Source of the DNA: an uncultured Prevotellaceae bacterium
GTDB taxonomy: Bacteria; Bacteroidota; Bacteroidia; Bacteroidales; Bacteroidaceae
Direction: 5' to 3'
Assembly (NCBI GenBank): GCA_947176535.1
Contig: CAMWQU010000004.1
Location: 52,495-116,494 of the forward strand
Length of the DNA stretch: 64,000 nt
Notes under the pieces: model-generated
The model's database searches: none
Told to the model about the DNA's origin: nothing
What the model saw: the letters and a program-made list of their open reading frames with translations, nothing else
Part shown: positions 42,248 to 49,785 of the stretch, one piece after another
Layout: every line of letters starts with the position of its first letter
Numbering within the stretch: position 1 is the first letter of the stretch
Position numbers and translations under genes: made by a program

Positions 42248-43318
42248 ATGAAAATCAAATTATCAGTTATGCTTGCGGCCCTGCTCTTCGCGGTGGGGCT
42301 GCAGGCCAAACGGGAAAAGGCCCGCAGCGGCAATCCCGTATTGCCGGAGTTCCATGCTGACCCCGAAGTGATGTATTCCCGACAGACGGGACGTTTCTAC
42401 ATCTATTCCACCACCGACGGTGCACCCGGATGGGGCGGTTACTACTTCACGGTATTTTCCAGCAAAGACCTCACGGACTGGCGTCACGAGGGAATCATGC
42501 TCGACCTCGGTACCTCGCAGGTGCCTTGGGCAACGGGCAATGCGTGGGCACCGTGCATCGAGGAGAAACAGCAGTCGGACGGCAGCTACAAGTATTACTT
42601 CTATTACAGCGGCCATGACAAGGCGCGCGACCGCAAGAGCATCGGTGTGGCCGTCGGCGACAGTCCTACGGGGCCTTTCGTGGATCACGGCGAACCGATT
42701 GTCTTCGATAAGCCGGAGGGTGTCCGCGGCGGACAGCAGATTGACGTGGATGTCTTCACCGACCCGGTGAGCGGAAAGAGTTATCTCTACTGGGGCAACG
42801 GCTACATGGCCGGCGCGGAGCTTAGTGAGGACATGGTGAGTTTAGTGCCCGGCACGACGCGCGTAATGACGCCGCAGGGCGGTTCTCTGCGCGACTATCA
42901 GTTCCGCGAGGGGGCCTACGTCTTCTACCGCGACGGGAAGTATTATTTCCTCTGGAGTGTGGACGACACGGGTTCGCCCAACTATCATGTGGCTTACGGA
43001 ACGTCGGATTCTCCGCTCGGCCCCATCACCGTGGCGAAAGACCCCATTGTGCTCATTCAGGATGCCGAAAAGGGAATTTACGGCCCGGCGCACAACAGTG
43101 TGTTGCAGATTCCGGGACGCGACGAGTGGTACATCGTTTACCACCGCATCTCCAAGGATTACCTGCTGCCTGCGCCCAACGGCCCGGGCTTCCACCGTCA
43201 GGTGTGCATCGACCGCATGGAGTTCAATCCCGACGGCACCATCCGTCGTGTGCTTCCCACCCACGAGGGCGTGGCCCCGGTGAAGGTGAAGCACAAGGCA
43301 ACGAAGAAAGGGAAATAA
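42248..43318 (+). CDS. Secreted glycoside hydrolase family 43 protein
   Basis: 356 residues with a signal peptide (LSVMLAALLFAVGLQA). The five-bladed propeller pattern of GH43 is visible: FHADPEVMY (catalytic base Asp38), GNAWAPCIEEK, QIDVDVFTDPVSGKSYLYWGN (pKa-modulating Asp), FREGAYVFYRDGKYYF (general acid Glu221) and GPAHNSVLQIPGRDEWYIVYH. GH43 enzymes cleave arabinan, xylan or related side chains; the exact substrate is open. It lies 18 bp after the modular secreted protein and is followed by a terminator, so the pair probably forms a small polysaccharide-use operon, although no SusC/SusD genes are present here. Confidence 0.9.
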   Translation: MKIKLSVMLAALLFAVGLQAKREKARSGNPVLPEFHADPEVMYSRQTGRFYIYSTTDGAPGWGGYYFTVFSSKDLTDWRHEGIMLDLGTSQVPWATGNAWAPCIEEKQQSDGSYKYYFYYSGHDKARDRKSIGVAVGDSPTGPFVDHGEPIVFDKPEGVRGGQQIDVDVFTDPVSGKSYLYWGNGYMAGAELSEDMVSLVPGTTRVMTPQGGSLRDYQFREGAYVFYRDGKYYFLWSVDDTGSPNYHVAYGTSDSPLGPITVAKDPIVLIQDAEKGIYGPAHNSVLQIPGRDEWYIVYHRISKDYLLPAPNGPGFHRQVCIDRMEFNPDGTIRRVLPTHEGVAPVKVKHKATKKGK

Positions 43319-43340
43319 CGAAACAGAAGAATAAAGTGAA

Positions 43341-43386
43341 CAACGCGGGAGGCGGCTTGATGCCGGTTCCCGCGTTGCTCTTTTGT
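43341..43386 (+). terminator. Intrinsic terminator after the GH43 gene
   Basis: CAACGCGGGA (43341-43350) pairs with TCCCGCGTTG (43368-43377), with an inner GGC..GCC stem, followed by CTCTTTTG. Confidence 0.75.
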
Positions 43387-43439
43387 CCGCCACAAGGGGC
43401 GTGCTATTTTTTTTCTAATATTAGTCAATGTATCGCCTC

Positions 43440-43497
43440 TTATTGGATAAAAAATGTACTATTTTATCCAGTACAGTGGATTTATTGGATAAAAATG
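43440..43497. promoter_or_regulatory. Operator-like repeats before the AAA/DUF4143 gene
   Basis: TTATTGGATAAAAA occurs directly repeated at 43440 and 43482, and TTTTATCCA, the inverse of its core, lies at 43462-43470. The set ends just upstream of the -7 box at 43500, where a repressor would act. Confidence 0.45.
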
Positions 43498-43499
43498 AA

Positions 43500-43507
43500 T
43501 ATCTTTG
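43500..43507 (+). promoter_or_regulatory. -7 box (TATCTTTG) of the AAA/DUF4143 gene
   Basis: TATCTTTG, 21 bp before ATG 43529. It rules out the TTG start at 43505 in the ORF track. Confidence 0.6.
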
Positions 43508-43528
43508 CAGTGTGTAATACAATGCGAA

Positions 43529-44767
43529 ATGAAAAATATAATCCTCAATCAAAGGGCTGAACGTGATGAGCTGATGGCTCGTCCATATCAGCAGCGAGAC
43601 ACCAGATATAATTTTGATGAGTTACTCGCAAATCCGTTAATCAAATTGATTACGGGGCCTCGTCGCGTCGGTAAGTCGGTGTTTGCATTGCTCATGTTGC
43701 AGGGTAAGAACTTTGCCTATCTCAATTTTGATGACAACCTTCTGCTTGAAAACTGGGACGAGGATTTAGTCATGCAGATGCTTGATGATGTATATCCGGG
43801 CTATGGATATTTGCTGCTTGATGAAATCCAAAACTTGTCTGATTGGGATTTATGGGTTAATAAACTTTATCGGCGAGGCAAGAATTTGATCATCACAGGG
43901 AGCAACGCCAAGATGTTGAGCAGTGAGATGGCGACGGTACTGACCGGGCGGTATCTCCAGATTGAGATGTTGCCTTTCAGTCTTGCTGAAACGATGCGTT
44001 GGAAAAATATCAATCCGAATCTTGAGGAGCAGTCGGCACAGGCTATTGTTGTTGCCGATGATTATATGCGTAACGGTGGCTATCCCGAAACCATCCAGTC
44101 GCGCAACATCACTAAAAGCTACCTGTCTACTCTGTTCGACTCCATTCTGTTGAAAGATGTTGCCCAACGCCATAAGATTAGAAATACTACTGATTTGTAC
44201 AATCTTGCCACTTACCTACTTTCCAACTTCTGCAATCCGATTTCGGCGAATGAACTTGCTACAGAGTTGGGACTATCAAGTGTAACAACGACCAAAAAGT
44301 TCTGTGACTATTTGGCAGAACCTTACCTGTTCTTCTATCTTCCACGTTTCAATAACAAGATGAAGCTGATGAAGAAAGCACCAAGTAAGGTATATGTTGT
44401 GGATAACGGTTTTGTGCAAAGCACGGCTTTCAATTTAAGCGAAAATCTCGGAAGACTATTGGAGAACCAAGTGTTTGTGGAACTGTTGCGTCGCGGATAT
44501 ATTCCTGGCAAAACATTATTCTACTATCGAACACGCAACGATAAGGAGATTGATTTTGTGACCCGAAACGGAACTAAAGTAGAACATCTTATACAAGTGT
44601 GCTACGATATGTCCTCCGAGAAAACATGTAAACGTGAACTCGATGCCCTCGTCGAAGCTGCCGAAGAACTCCACTGCGACAACCTTCTTGTCATCACCAA
44701 TGAGCAACAAGAAAAAATCGAGTGGAAAGAGAAAATAATAGTATTAAAACCGATAAGCCGATTCTAA
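43529..44767 (+). CDS. AAA ATPase with DUF4143 domain
   Basis: 412 residues from ATG 43529 (MKNIILNQRAERDELMARPY). Walker A GPRRVGKS (43-50), Walker B YLLLDEIQN (about 92-100), a sensor-like LIITGSNAKML and the C-terminal DUF4143 region (YLAEPYLFFYLP, ENQVFVELLRRGY, FYYRTRNDKEIDFV) are complete. The C-terminal part resembles a restriction-endonuclease-like fold. These proteins are common accessory genes of unknown role, often variable between strains. AT-rich, with operator-like repeats upstream and a decayed SIR2-like fragment directly downstream. Confidence 0.9.
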   Translation: MKNIILNQRAERDELMARPYQQRDTRYNFDELLANPLIKLITGPRRVGKSVFALLMLQGKNFAYLNFDDNLLLENWDEDLVMQMLDDVYPGYGYLLLDEIQNLSDWDLWVNKLYRRGKNLIITGSNAKMLSSEMATVLTGRYLQIEMLPFSLAETMRWKNINPNLEEQSAQAIVVADDYMRNGGYPETIQSRNITKSYLSTLFDSILLKDVAQRHKIRNTTDLYNLATYLLSNFCNPISANELATELGLSSVTTTKKFCDYLAEPYLFFYLPRFNNKMKLMKKAPSKVYVVDNGFVQSTAFNLSENLGRLLENQVFVELLRRGYIPGKTLFYYRTRNDKEIDFVTRNGTKVEHLIQVCYDMSSEKTCKRELDALVEAAEELHCDNLLVITNEQQEKIEWKEKIIVLKPISRF

Positions 44768-44773
44768 TCAGAA

Positions 44774-44908
44774 ATGGACGCTATTTTATAGGCTAATGGA
44801 TTTAATCTGTTGTCTAAAGATGGCCCGTCATGGCAAGAACTTCTCACGAATATATCTGACCGATTTTCTATTGACCCGGGACTTGCCTGCGGGATAACAA
44901 AAAAATAA
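44774..44908 (+). pseudogene. Possible remnant of a SIR2-like gene, N-terminal fragment with in-frame TAG
   Basis: Reading from ATG 44774 gives MDAIL-stop-ANGFNLLSKDGPSWQELLTN and then ISDRFSIDPGLA up to TAA at 44906. The pattern '(G/A)NGxN...SWxxLL' is what I know from the N-termini of SIR2-like NADase proteins. The TAG at 44789-44791 would be a one-base change from a sense codon such as TTG. Nothing of the rest of the gene is left. The segment is short, so chance similarity is possible. Confidence 0.4.
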
Positions 44909-44941
44909 CGCCGAACATCGTAATGACGTTCGGCGTTATTT
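44899..44941 (-). terminator. Intrinsic terminator of tRNA-Pro
   Basis: AAATAACGCCGAAC pairs perfectly with GTTCGGCGTTATTT. On the minus strand a run of seven T follows. It lies 10 bp downstream of the tRNA 3' end. Confidence 0.85.
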
Positions 44942-44950
44942 GCTTAAAAG

Positions 44951-45024
44951 TCGGGATGACAAGATTCGAACTTGCGACCACACGCCCCCCAGACGCGTAC
45001 TCTACCGGGCTGAGCTACATCCCG
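44951..45024 (-). tRNA. tRNA-Pro (anticodon GGG)
   Basis: A 74-nt cloverleaf on the minus strand: acceptor CGGGATG/CATCCCG, anticodon stem CGCGT/GCGTG with loop CTGGGGG (anticodon GGG), T-arm AAG-TTCGAAT-CTT and discriminator A. CCA is not encoded. Confidence 0.95.
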
Positions 45025-45043
45025 CTCTTTGGTTTTGCGAGTG

Positions 45044-45075
45044 CAAAGTTACAACGTTTTTTTGTTATGACCAAA
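45044..45075 (-). promoter_or_regulatory. tRNA-Pro promoter (-33 TTTG, -7 TAACTTTG)
   Basis: On the minus strand TTTG (45072-45075) and TAACTTTG (45044-45051) are 20 bp apart. The element interlocks with the divergent aroA promoter. Confidence 0.75.
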
Positions 45076-45091
45076 CTTTTTTGTACTTTTG
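45061..45091 (+). promoter_or_regulatory. aroA promoter (-33 TTTG, -7 TACTTTTG)
   Basis: TTTG (45061-45064) and TACTTTTG (45084-45091) are 19 bp apart, 20 bp before the aroA ATG. Confidence 0.75.
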
Positions 45092-45111
45092 TTCGCTGAA
45101 ATCGCTTTTTT

Positions 45112-46371
45112 ATGCAAAAAGAGTACTTTGATATACGCCCCCCGAGGCGGTTGCAGGCACGCATTTGTCTGCCGGCCAGCAAGAGCATCAGCAATCGTGC
45201 GCTGATAATCAATGCGCTGTCACGCAGTGCGGTGATGCCGGAAAACGTCTCGGATTGTGACGACACGCGGGTGATGCTTGCCGCCCTGCGCGACAGACCG
45301 GAGGTGATAGACATCGGTGCGGCCGGAACGGCCATGCGCTTTCTGACGGCTTACCTCAGTGTAACCCCGGGAACGCACACGATAACGGGCACCGAGCGCA
45401 TGCGCCATCGCCCGATTGCCATTCTGGTGGATGCGTTGCGCCGATTGGGGGCCGATATCCGGTACGAGGGCGAGGAAGGCTTTCCCCCGTTGCGCATTAC
45501 GGGAAATCCGCATTTGCAGGGGGGCGAACTCACGTTGCCGGGCAATGTCAGTTCGCAATACATTTCGGCCCTGCTGATGATTGCTCCCACGCTGACGCGG
45601 GGACTGCGGATGGTGCTGACGGGAGACATCGTCAGTCGTCCGTATCTGAACATGACGGTGAGTCTGATGCGGGAGTTCGGCGTGGAGGCAGAGTGGGAGA
45701 GCGAGCAGGTGCTTTGCGTGGCTCCGCAGACGTACCGGCCCCGACCTTATATCATAGAGAACGACTGGAGCGCGGCCGGGTATTGGTATGAGATGGTGAC
45801 ACTGAGTAGCGACCCGCAGGCCGAGGTCGTGCTGCCGGGACTGCATGCCGAGAGTTTACAGGGCGACCGGCAAGTGAGTCGTCTGTTTGCCGAACTGGGC
45901 GTGACGACGGAGTTCTTCCGGGAGGCGGACGGCACGGAAAGCGTGCGTCTGCGCAAGGGAGGGACAGTTGCCGGACAGTTCCGGGGCGATTTCACCCGCG
46001 TGCCGGATTTGGCGCAGACGGTGGCCGTAGCTTGTGCGATGCTGGAGGTGCCGTTTGAACTGCACGGGTTACAGACCCTTCGCATCAAGGAAACCGACCG
46101 CATCAGTGCCATACGCTCGGAGTTGTGCAAATGGGGGTATGAGATAGAAACCACGGACGAGATGATGGCATGGCGGGGCACACAGGGCTGCAACGATGCG
46201 ACCGGCGACCTCGGAATTGCCACTTACGAAGACCACCGCATGGCCATGGCTTTTGCCCCGGCTTGTCTGCGGCGGGGGGAAGTCCGTATCTACTGTCCCG
46301 AGGTGGTGAGCAAGTCGTACCCCACCTACTGGGACGACTTACGTAACGCAGGATTTGAGGTATGCAGTTGA
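45112..46371 (+). CDS. aroA: 3-phosphoshikimate 1-carboxyvinyltransferase (EPSP synthase)
   Basis: 419 residues. AroA motifs are visible: CLPASKSISNRALIINAL, GAAGTAMRFLTAYL (the LXXXNXGTXXR-equivalent region), LPGNVSSQYISALLM, DWSAAGYWYEM, LRIKETDRISAIRSEL and YEDHRMAMAFA. It joins shikimate-3-phosphate with PEP. The GAAGTAMR segment departs from the usual NAGTAxR/NSGTTxR motif, as in other Bacteroidales enzymes. The stop overlaps the next gene by 10 bp. Confidence 0.95.
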   Translation: MQKEYFDIRPPRRLQARICLPASKSISNRALIINALSRSAVMPENVSDCDDTRVMLAALRDRPEVIDIGAAGTAMRFLTAYLSVTPGTHTITGTERMRHRPIAILVDALRRLGADIRYEGEEGFPPLRITGNPHLQGGELTLPGNVSSQYISALLMIAPTLTRGLRMVLTGDIVSRPYLNMTVSLMREFGVEAEWESEQVLCVAPQTYRPRPYIIENDWSAAGYWYEMVTLSSDPQAEVVLPGLHAESLQGDRQVSRLFAELGVTTEFFREADGTESVRLRKGGTVAGQFRGDFTRVPDLAQTVAVACAMLEVPFELHGLQTLRIKETDRISAIRSELCKWGYEIETTDEMMAWRGTQGCNDATGDLGIATYEDHRMAMAFAPACLRRGEVRIYCPEVVSKSYPTYWDDLRNAGFEVCS

Positions 46372-46766
46372 TTCTATACGTAGTCATCGCTTTGTGCCTG
46401 TTGGGAGGCGTGGCGGCCGTGTTGGGACGCTTGCGCTATCGTCGGATGCCGGAGGAGGAACCCGCGCTGAATCCTGTGGACATGGAATGTTGCGGACAGC
46501 ACGAAGTGTGCGAAAAGGAAAGCCTGCTGGCCGCTGTCAGCAAGCAGATAGAATATTACAATGATGAGGAACTCGACCGCCATCGCGGGCGTTCCTCGGA
46601 CGCCTATTCCGCCGAAGAGGCAGAGGAGTTCCGGGAAATCCTGTACACCATGCGCGAGGAGGAAGTGGCCGGCTGGGTGCGCAGTTTGCAGTTGCGCGGC
46701 GTGGAACTTCCCGACGAGGTGAGGGACGAAGTCCTGATGATTGTGAACGACCGGCGCAGCCGCTAA
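46362..46766 (+). CDS. Small single-pass membrane protein of unknown function
   Basis: 134 residues. One N-terminal membrane segment (about 3-21) is followed by a conserved-looking MECCGQHEVCEKESLL motif (Cys43, Cys44, Cys50, His47) that could bind a metal, and an acidic helical cytosolic domain (EYYNDEELDRHRGR, SAEEAEEFREILYTMREEEVAGWVR). It overlaps aroA by 10 bp and is 52 bp before porW, so it may be co-expressed with both. I do not recognise a named family. Confidence 0.75.
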   Translation: MQLILYVVIALCLLGGVAAVLGRLRYRRMPEEEPALNPVDMECCGQHEVCEKESLLAAVSKQIEYYNDEELDRHRGRSSDAYSAEEAEEFREILYTMREEEVAGWVRSLQLRGVELPDEVRDEVLMIVNDRRSR

Positions 46767-46818
46767 GGGCAATAAAAGTGCCCCGTACACGTTCTTACTA
46801 AAGGAGAACGAACAAGGC

Positions 46819-49782
46819 ATGAGAGGAGGTGAGAACAGCAGAAAGGGCCTTTGGGGAGTGCGACAGGTAGGACGCCCCCTTTGGGTAAGGCTCCGCAGGC
46901 AGGGGGCGTTGGCCGCTGTGCTTGTGCTTTTGTGCGCCCTCTTCTCGGTTTCATGCTCCACGCAACGGAACACTCCCGCCACCCGCTTCTACCATTCCAT
47001 GACGGCCCGTTTCAATACGTTCTACAACGGCCAACTGGCTTTCTCCGAAGGCGAAGAGGCGCAGATGCGGGGGCACCGGGACGATTATACCCGGCTGCTG
47101 CCCATGAACATAAGCACCGATAAGCAGACGGCAAGTTTAGGAAAAGGCAATTACGACACGGCCATCGAGAAGTGCGAGAAGGCCATAAAGCTCCACAGCA
47201 TAAAGAAGCGTCCGAAGACAAGCGGAAATAAGAAACGAACCCCGAAACAGAAAGAGTATCTGGCCCGCAAGGAGTTCAACCCTTATCTGCGTCGTGCGTG
47301 GCTGATGTTGGGCAAGGCGCAGTTCAATAAAGGAGACTTCATCGAGGCGGCCTCCACGTTCAACTACATCACCCGTCTGTATGCCACGCAGCCGGAAGTG
47401 TACAGCGTGGCCCGGATTTGGCTCGCCCGTTGCTACGTGGCCCTGGAGTGGCCTTACGATGCTGAGGATATGCTCGACAAGATTCGCCGCGACAGCATTT
47501 CGCCCGAAGGCAAGCGGGAACTGCCGGCCACCCGTGCGGCTTTCCTCATCGAGACCGGACAATACGGACAGGCCATCCCGGAACTGAAGAAAGCCATCGG
47601 GCATATCCGGTTTAAGTTGCAGCGTTCACGCCTGAACTTCCTGCTCGGACAACTCTACCGGGAGACCGGGAACAATCGGGAGGCTTACAAAGCATTTTCG
47701 AAAGTCATCCGCAGCAATCCGCCCTATGAATTGCAGTTCAACGCGCAGATTTTGCAGACGGAGGTGATGCCCGACGGACAGTACCGGCAGATGGTAAAGA
47801 AGCTGCAACGCATGGCCCGGAGCGATAAGAACAAGGACTATCTCGATCAGGTGTATTACGCTATCGGTAACATCCATCTTGCAGCCGGAGACACCCTCCG
47901 TTGCCTTGCCGCCTACGAGAAGGGAGTGGAGGAGAGCACGCAAAACGGATTCGCCAAGGCCGTGCTTCTGCTGAGACTTTCCCGAATCTATTGGGAACGC
48001 GAAAACTACGTCGATGCCCAGCGCACCTACGCTCAGTGTATCGCCATTTTAGATAAGGAGAACGAAGAATACAAGGAGTCGGAACGCCGCTCCAAGGCAC
48101 TGGATGAGGCTGCTCCTCCTTTGGCCGTCATTAAGTTGCAGGACAGTCTGCTCCTCCTGTCCGCGATGCCCGAGAAAGAATATCTGGCGGCCATAGACCG
48201 TGTGATAGAAGCCCTGAAAAAGAAAGAGAAGGAGGAGGCCAAGAAAGCCGGTGCGACAGAAGCGCAGGCCGGCAATGCCAATGCGGGGCAGAATGCGCCG
48301 AATCAGACCAACAACGCCACGACGCCGGTCGCAACGTCGAACAGTAAGGGGGCGTGGTACTTCTATAATCCGCAGACCGTGCAGGCCGGTAAGCAGGCTT
48401 TCCAGCGCAGATGGGGCAATCGGAAGAACGAAGACAACTGGCGGCGGAGTAACAAAACCGTGGTTCAGGGCAGCGACTTTGAAGATTATGATTATGAGGC
48501 AGACCCCAACTCGGTGGATGCCGCTCAGCAGGCGGAATTGGACGAGGAGGAAATGCGCCGGCGCGATTCGTTGGCCAACGACCCGCATCACCGGGAGTTT
48601 TATCTGGCGCAGATACCTTTCACCGAGGAACAAAAGGCCAATACGCACCGGCAGATAGAGGAGTCGCTTTTCCAAGGTGGCGTTTTGGTGATGGAGAAGA
48701 TACAGAACTATCCCTACGCCCTGCGCTTGCTCCTGCGCCTGCTGGCCGACTATCCCGACACTGAAAAACGGGCCGAGGCGTTTTATAATCTTTTCCTGCT
48801 CTACGGTCGAATGGCGGACGAGGAGAAGGCTCGGGAATACCGCGATTCTTTGATAGCCGCTTTCCCCGAAGACCGGAACGCCATCCGCGTGGCCAATCCC
48901 AACTATGAGAAGATTGCCCGTTACGGCCGTCATCTGGAGGATTCGCTCTATGCCGCCACTTACGAAGCCTATCAGGCCAACCGCTACGACGAAGTGGCCG
49001 CCAATTACGACTACCATACCGAGAACTTCTCCGAAGGGGCCCACCGTGCCCGCATCATGTTCGTCCGTGCCATGACCTATTTGTACACGGGCCACCGCAC
49101 GGAGTTCCTCAACCTGCTGCAGGAACTGATGAAAGCCTACGGCAAGGAAGAGATTGCGGAGTTGGCCGGCTTTATTGTGAAAGGTCTGCAGGACGGCCGT
49201 CTGCTGAGCGACGACAAGTACGAGAGCAGCGACATCTGGAAACGGCGCACTTCCGGCACATCGGCCGGCGATTCGGCAGCCGTGGCCGACACGCTGAGTG
49301 CGGAGCGGTTCTCGCAGTTCAACTTTGTCCTTGCCTATCCAACGAACAGTCTCGACGAAGACCAGTTGCTTTACGAAATGGCGTATTACAACTTCACCAG
49401 TTACATGGTGCGCAACTTTGAAATCGAGGTACTTGAGGAGGCGGGCATTTCGATGATGTGCATCCGCGGTTTCCTCAGTTACGACGAAGTGCACGCCTAT
49501 GCGCAGCACCTCTACGCCGACCGCCACATGGCTGCTGTGCTGAAGGGCATACGCACGTTGCTCATCAGCGACGAGAATCTCAGCCATCTGGGTTCCTCGT
49601 TCAGCTTCGACGAGTACAAGGAGTTCTTCGACAATAAGTTTGCTCCTCTGGACGTTCCCGACGATCTGAGAATCGACGAGCCTGCCGCACCGGAGTACAT
49701 CGACCCCGATGATGTGGTGCCGGAGGAGACGGACGCGGAGGAGGACGATACCGACTATGATGATTTTCCATACGGATTTTAG
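46819..49782 (+). CDS. porW: PorW/SprE-family type IX secretion TPR lipoprotein
   Basis: 987 residues. The signal is unusually long: a basic N-region of about 30 residues, then LAAVLVLLCALFSVSC (lipobox Cys46). TPR-like helical repeats cover about 60-470 (for example RRAWLMLGKAQFNKGDFIEAASTFNYI and AAFLIETGQYGQAIPELKKAIGHI). A low-complexity Ala/Asn-rich linker (about 470-500) precedes a second helical half (640-940) and an acidic tail. The start TRFYHSMTARFNTFYNGQLAF is typical of PorW/SprE, a lipoprotein needed for type IX secretion and, in flavobacteria, gliding. It sits 3 bp before porX. Confidence 0.85.
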   Translation: MRGGENSRKGLWGVRQVGRPLWVRLRRQGALAAVLVLLCALFSVSCSTQRNTPATRFYHSMTARFNTFYNGQLAFSEGEEAQMRGHRDDYTRLLPMNISTDKQTASLGKGNYDTAIEKCEKAIKLHSIKKRPKTSGNKKRTPKQKEYLARKEFNPYLRRAWLMLGKAQFNKGDFIEAASTFNYITRLYATQPEVYSVARIWLARCYVALEWPYDAEDMLDKIRRDSISPEGKRELPATRAAFLIETGQYGQAIPELKKAIGHIRFKLQRSRLNFLLGQLYRETGNNREAYKAFSKVIRSNPPYELQFNAQILQTEVMPDGQYRQMVKKLQRMARSDKNKDYLDQVYYAIGNIHLAAGDTLRCLAAYEKGVEESTQNGFAKAVLLLRLSRIYWERENYVDAQRTYAQCIAILDKENEEYKESERRSKALDEAAPPLAVIKLQDSLLLLSAMPEKEYLAAIDRVIEALKKKEKEEAKKAGATEAQAGNANAGQNAPNQTNNATTPVATSNSKGAWYFYNPQTVQAGKQAFQRRWGNRKNEDNWRRSNKTVVQGSDFEDYDYEADPNSVDAAQQAELDEEEMRRRDSLANDPHHREFYLAQIPFTEEQKANTHRQIEESLFQGGVLVMEKIQNYPYALRLLLRLLADYPDTEKRAEAFYNLFLLYGRMADEEKAREYRDSLIAAFPEDRNAIRVANPNYEKIARYGRHLEDSLYAATYEAYQANRYDEVAANYDYHTENFSEGAHRARIMFVRAMTYLYTGHRTEFLNLLQELMKAYGKEEIAELAGFIVKGLQDGRLLSDDKYESSDIWKRRTSGTSAGDSAAVADTLSAERFSQFNFVLAYPTNSLDEDQLLYEMAYYNFTSYMVRNFEIEVLEEAGISMMCIRGFLSYDEVHAYAQHLYADRHMAAVLKGIRTLLISDENLSHLGSSFSFDEYKEFFDNKFAPLDVPDDLRIDEPAAPEYIDPDDVVPEETDAEEDDTDYDDFPYGF

Positions 49783-49785
49783 CTT

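Noticed and set aside
48049-49587. 512-aa minus-strand ORF opposite porW
   Set aside because: Antisense shadow; no recognisable domain and the plus strand carries TPR-like repeats.
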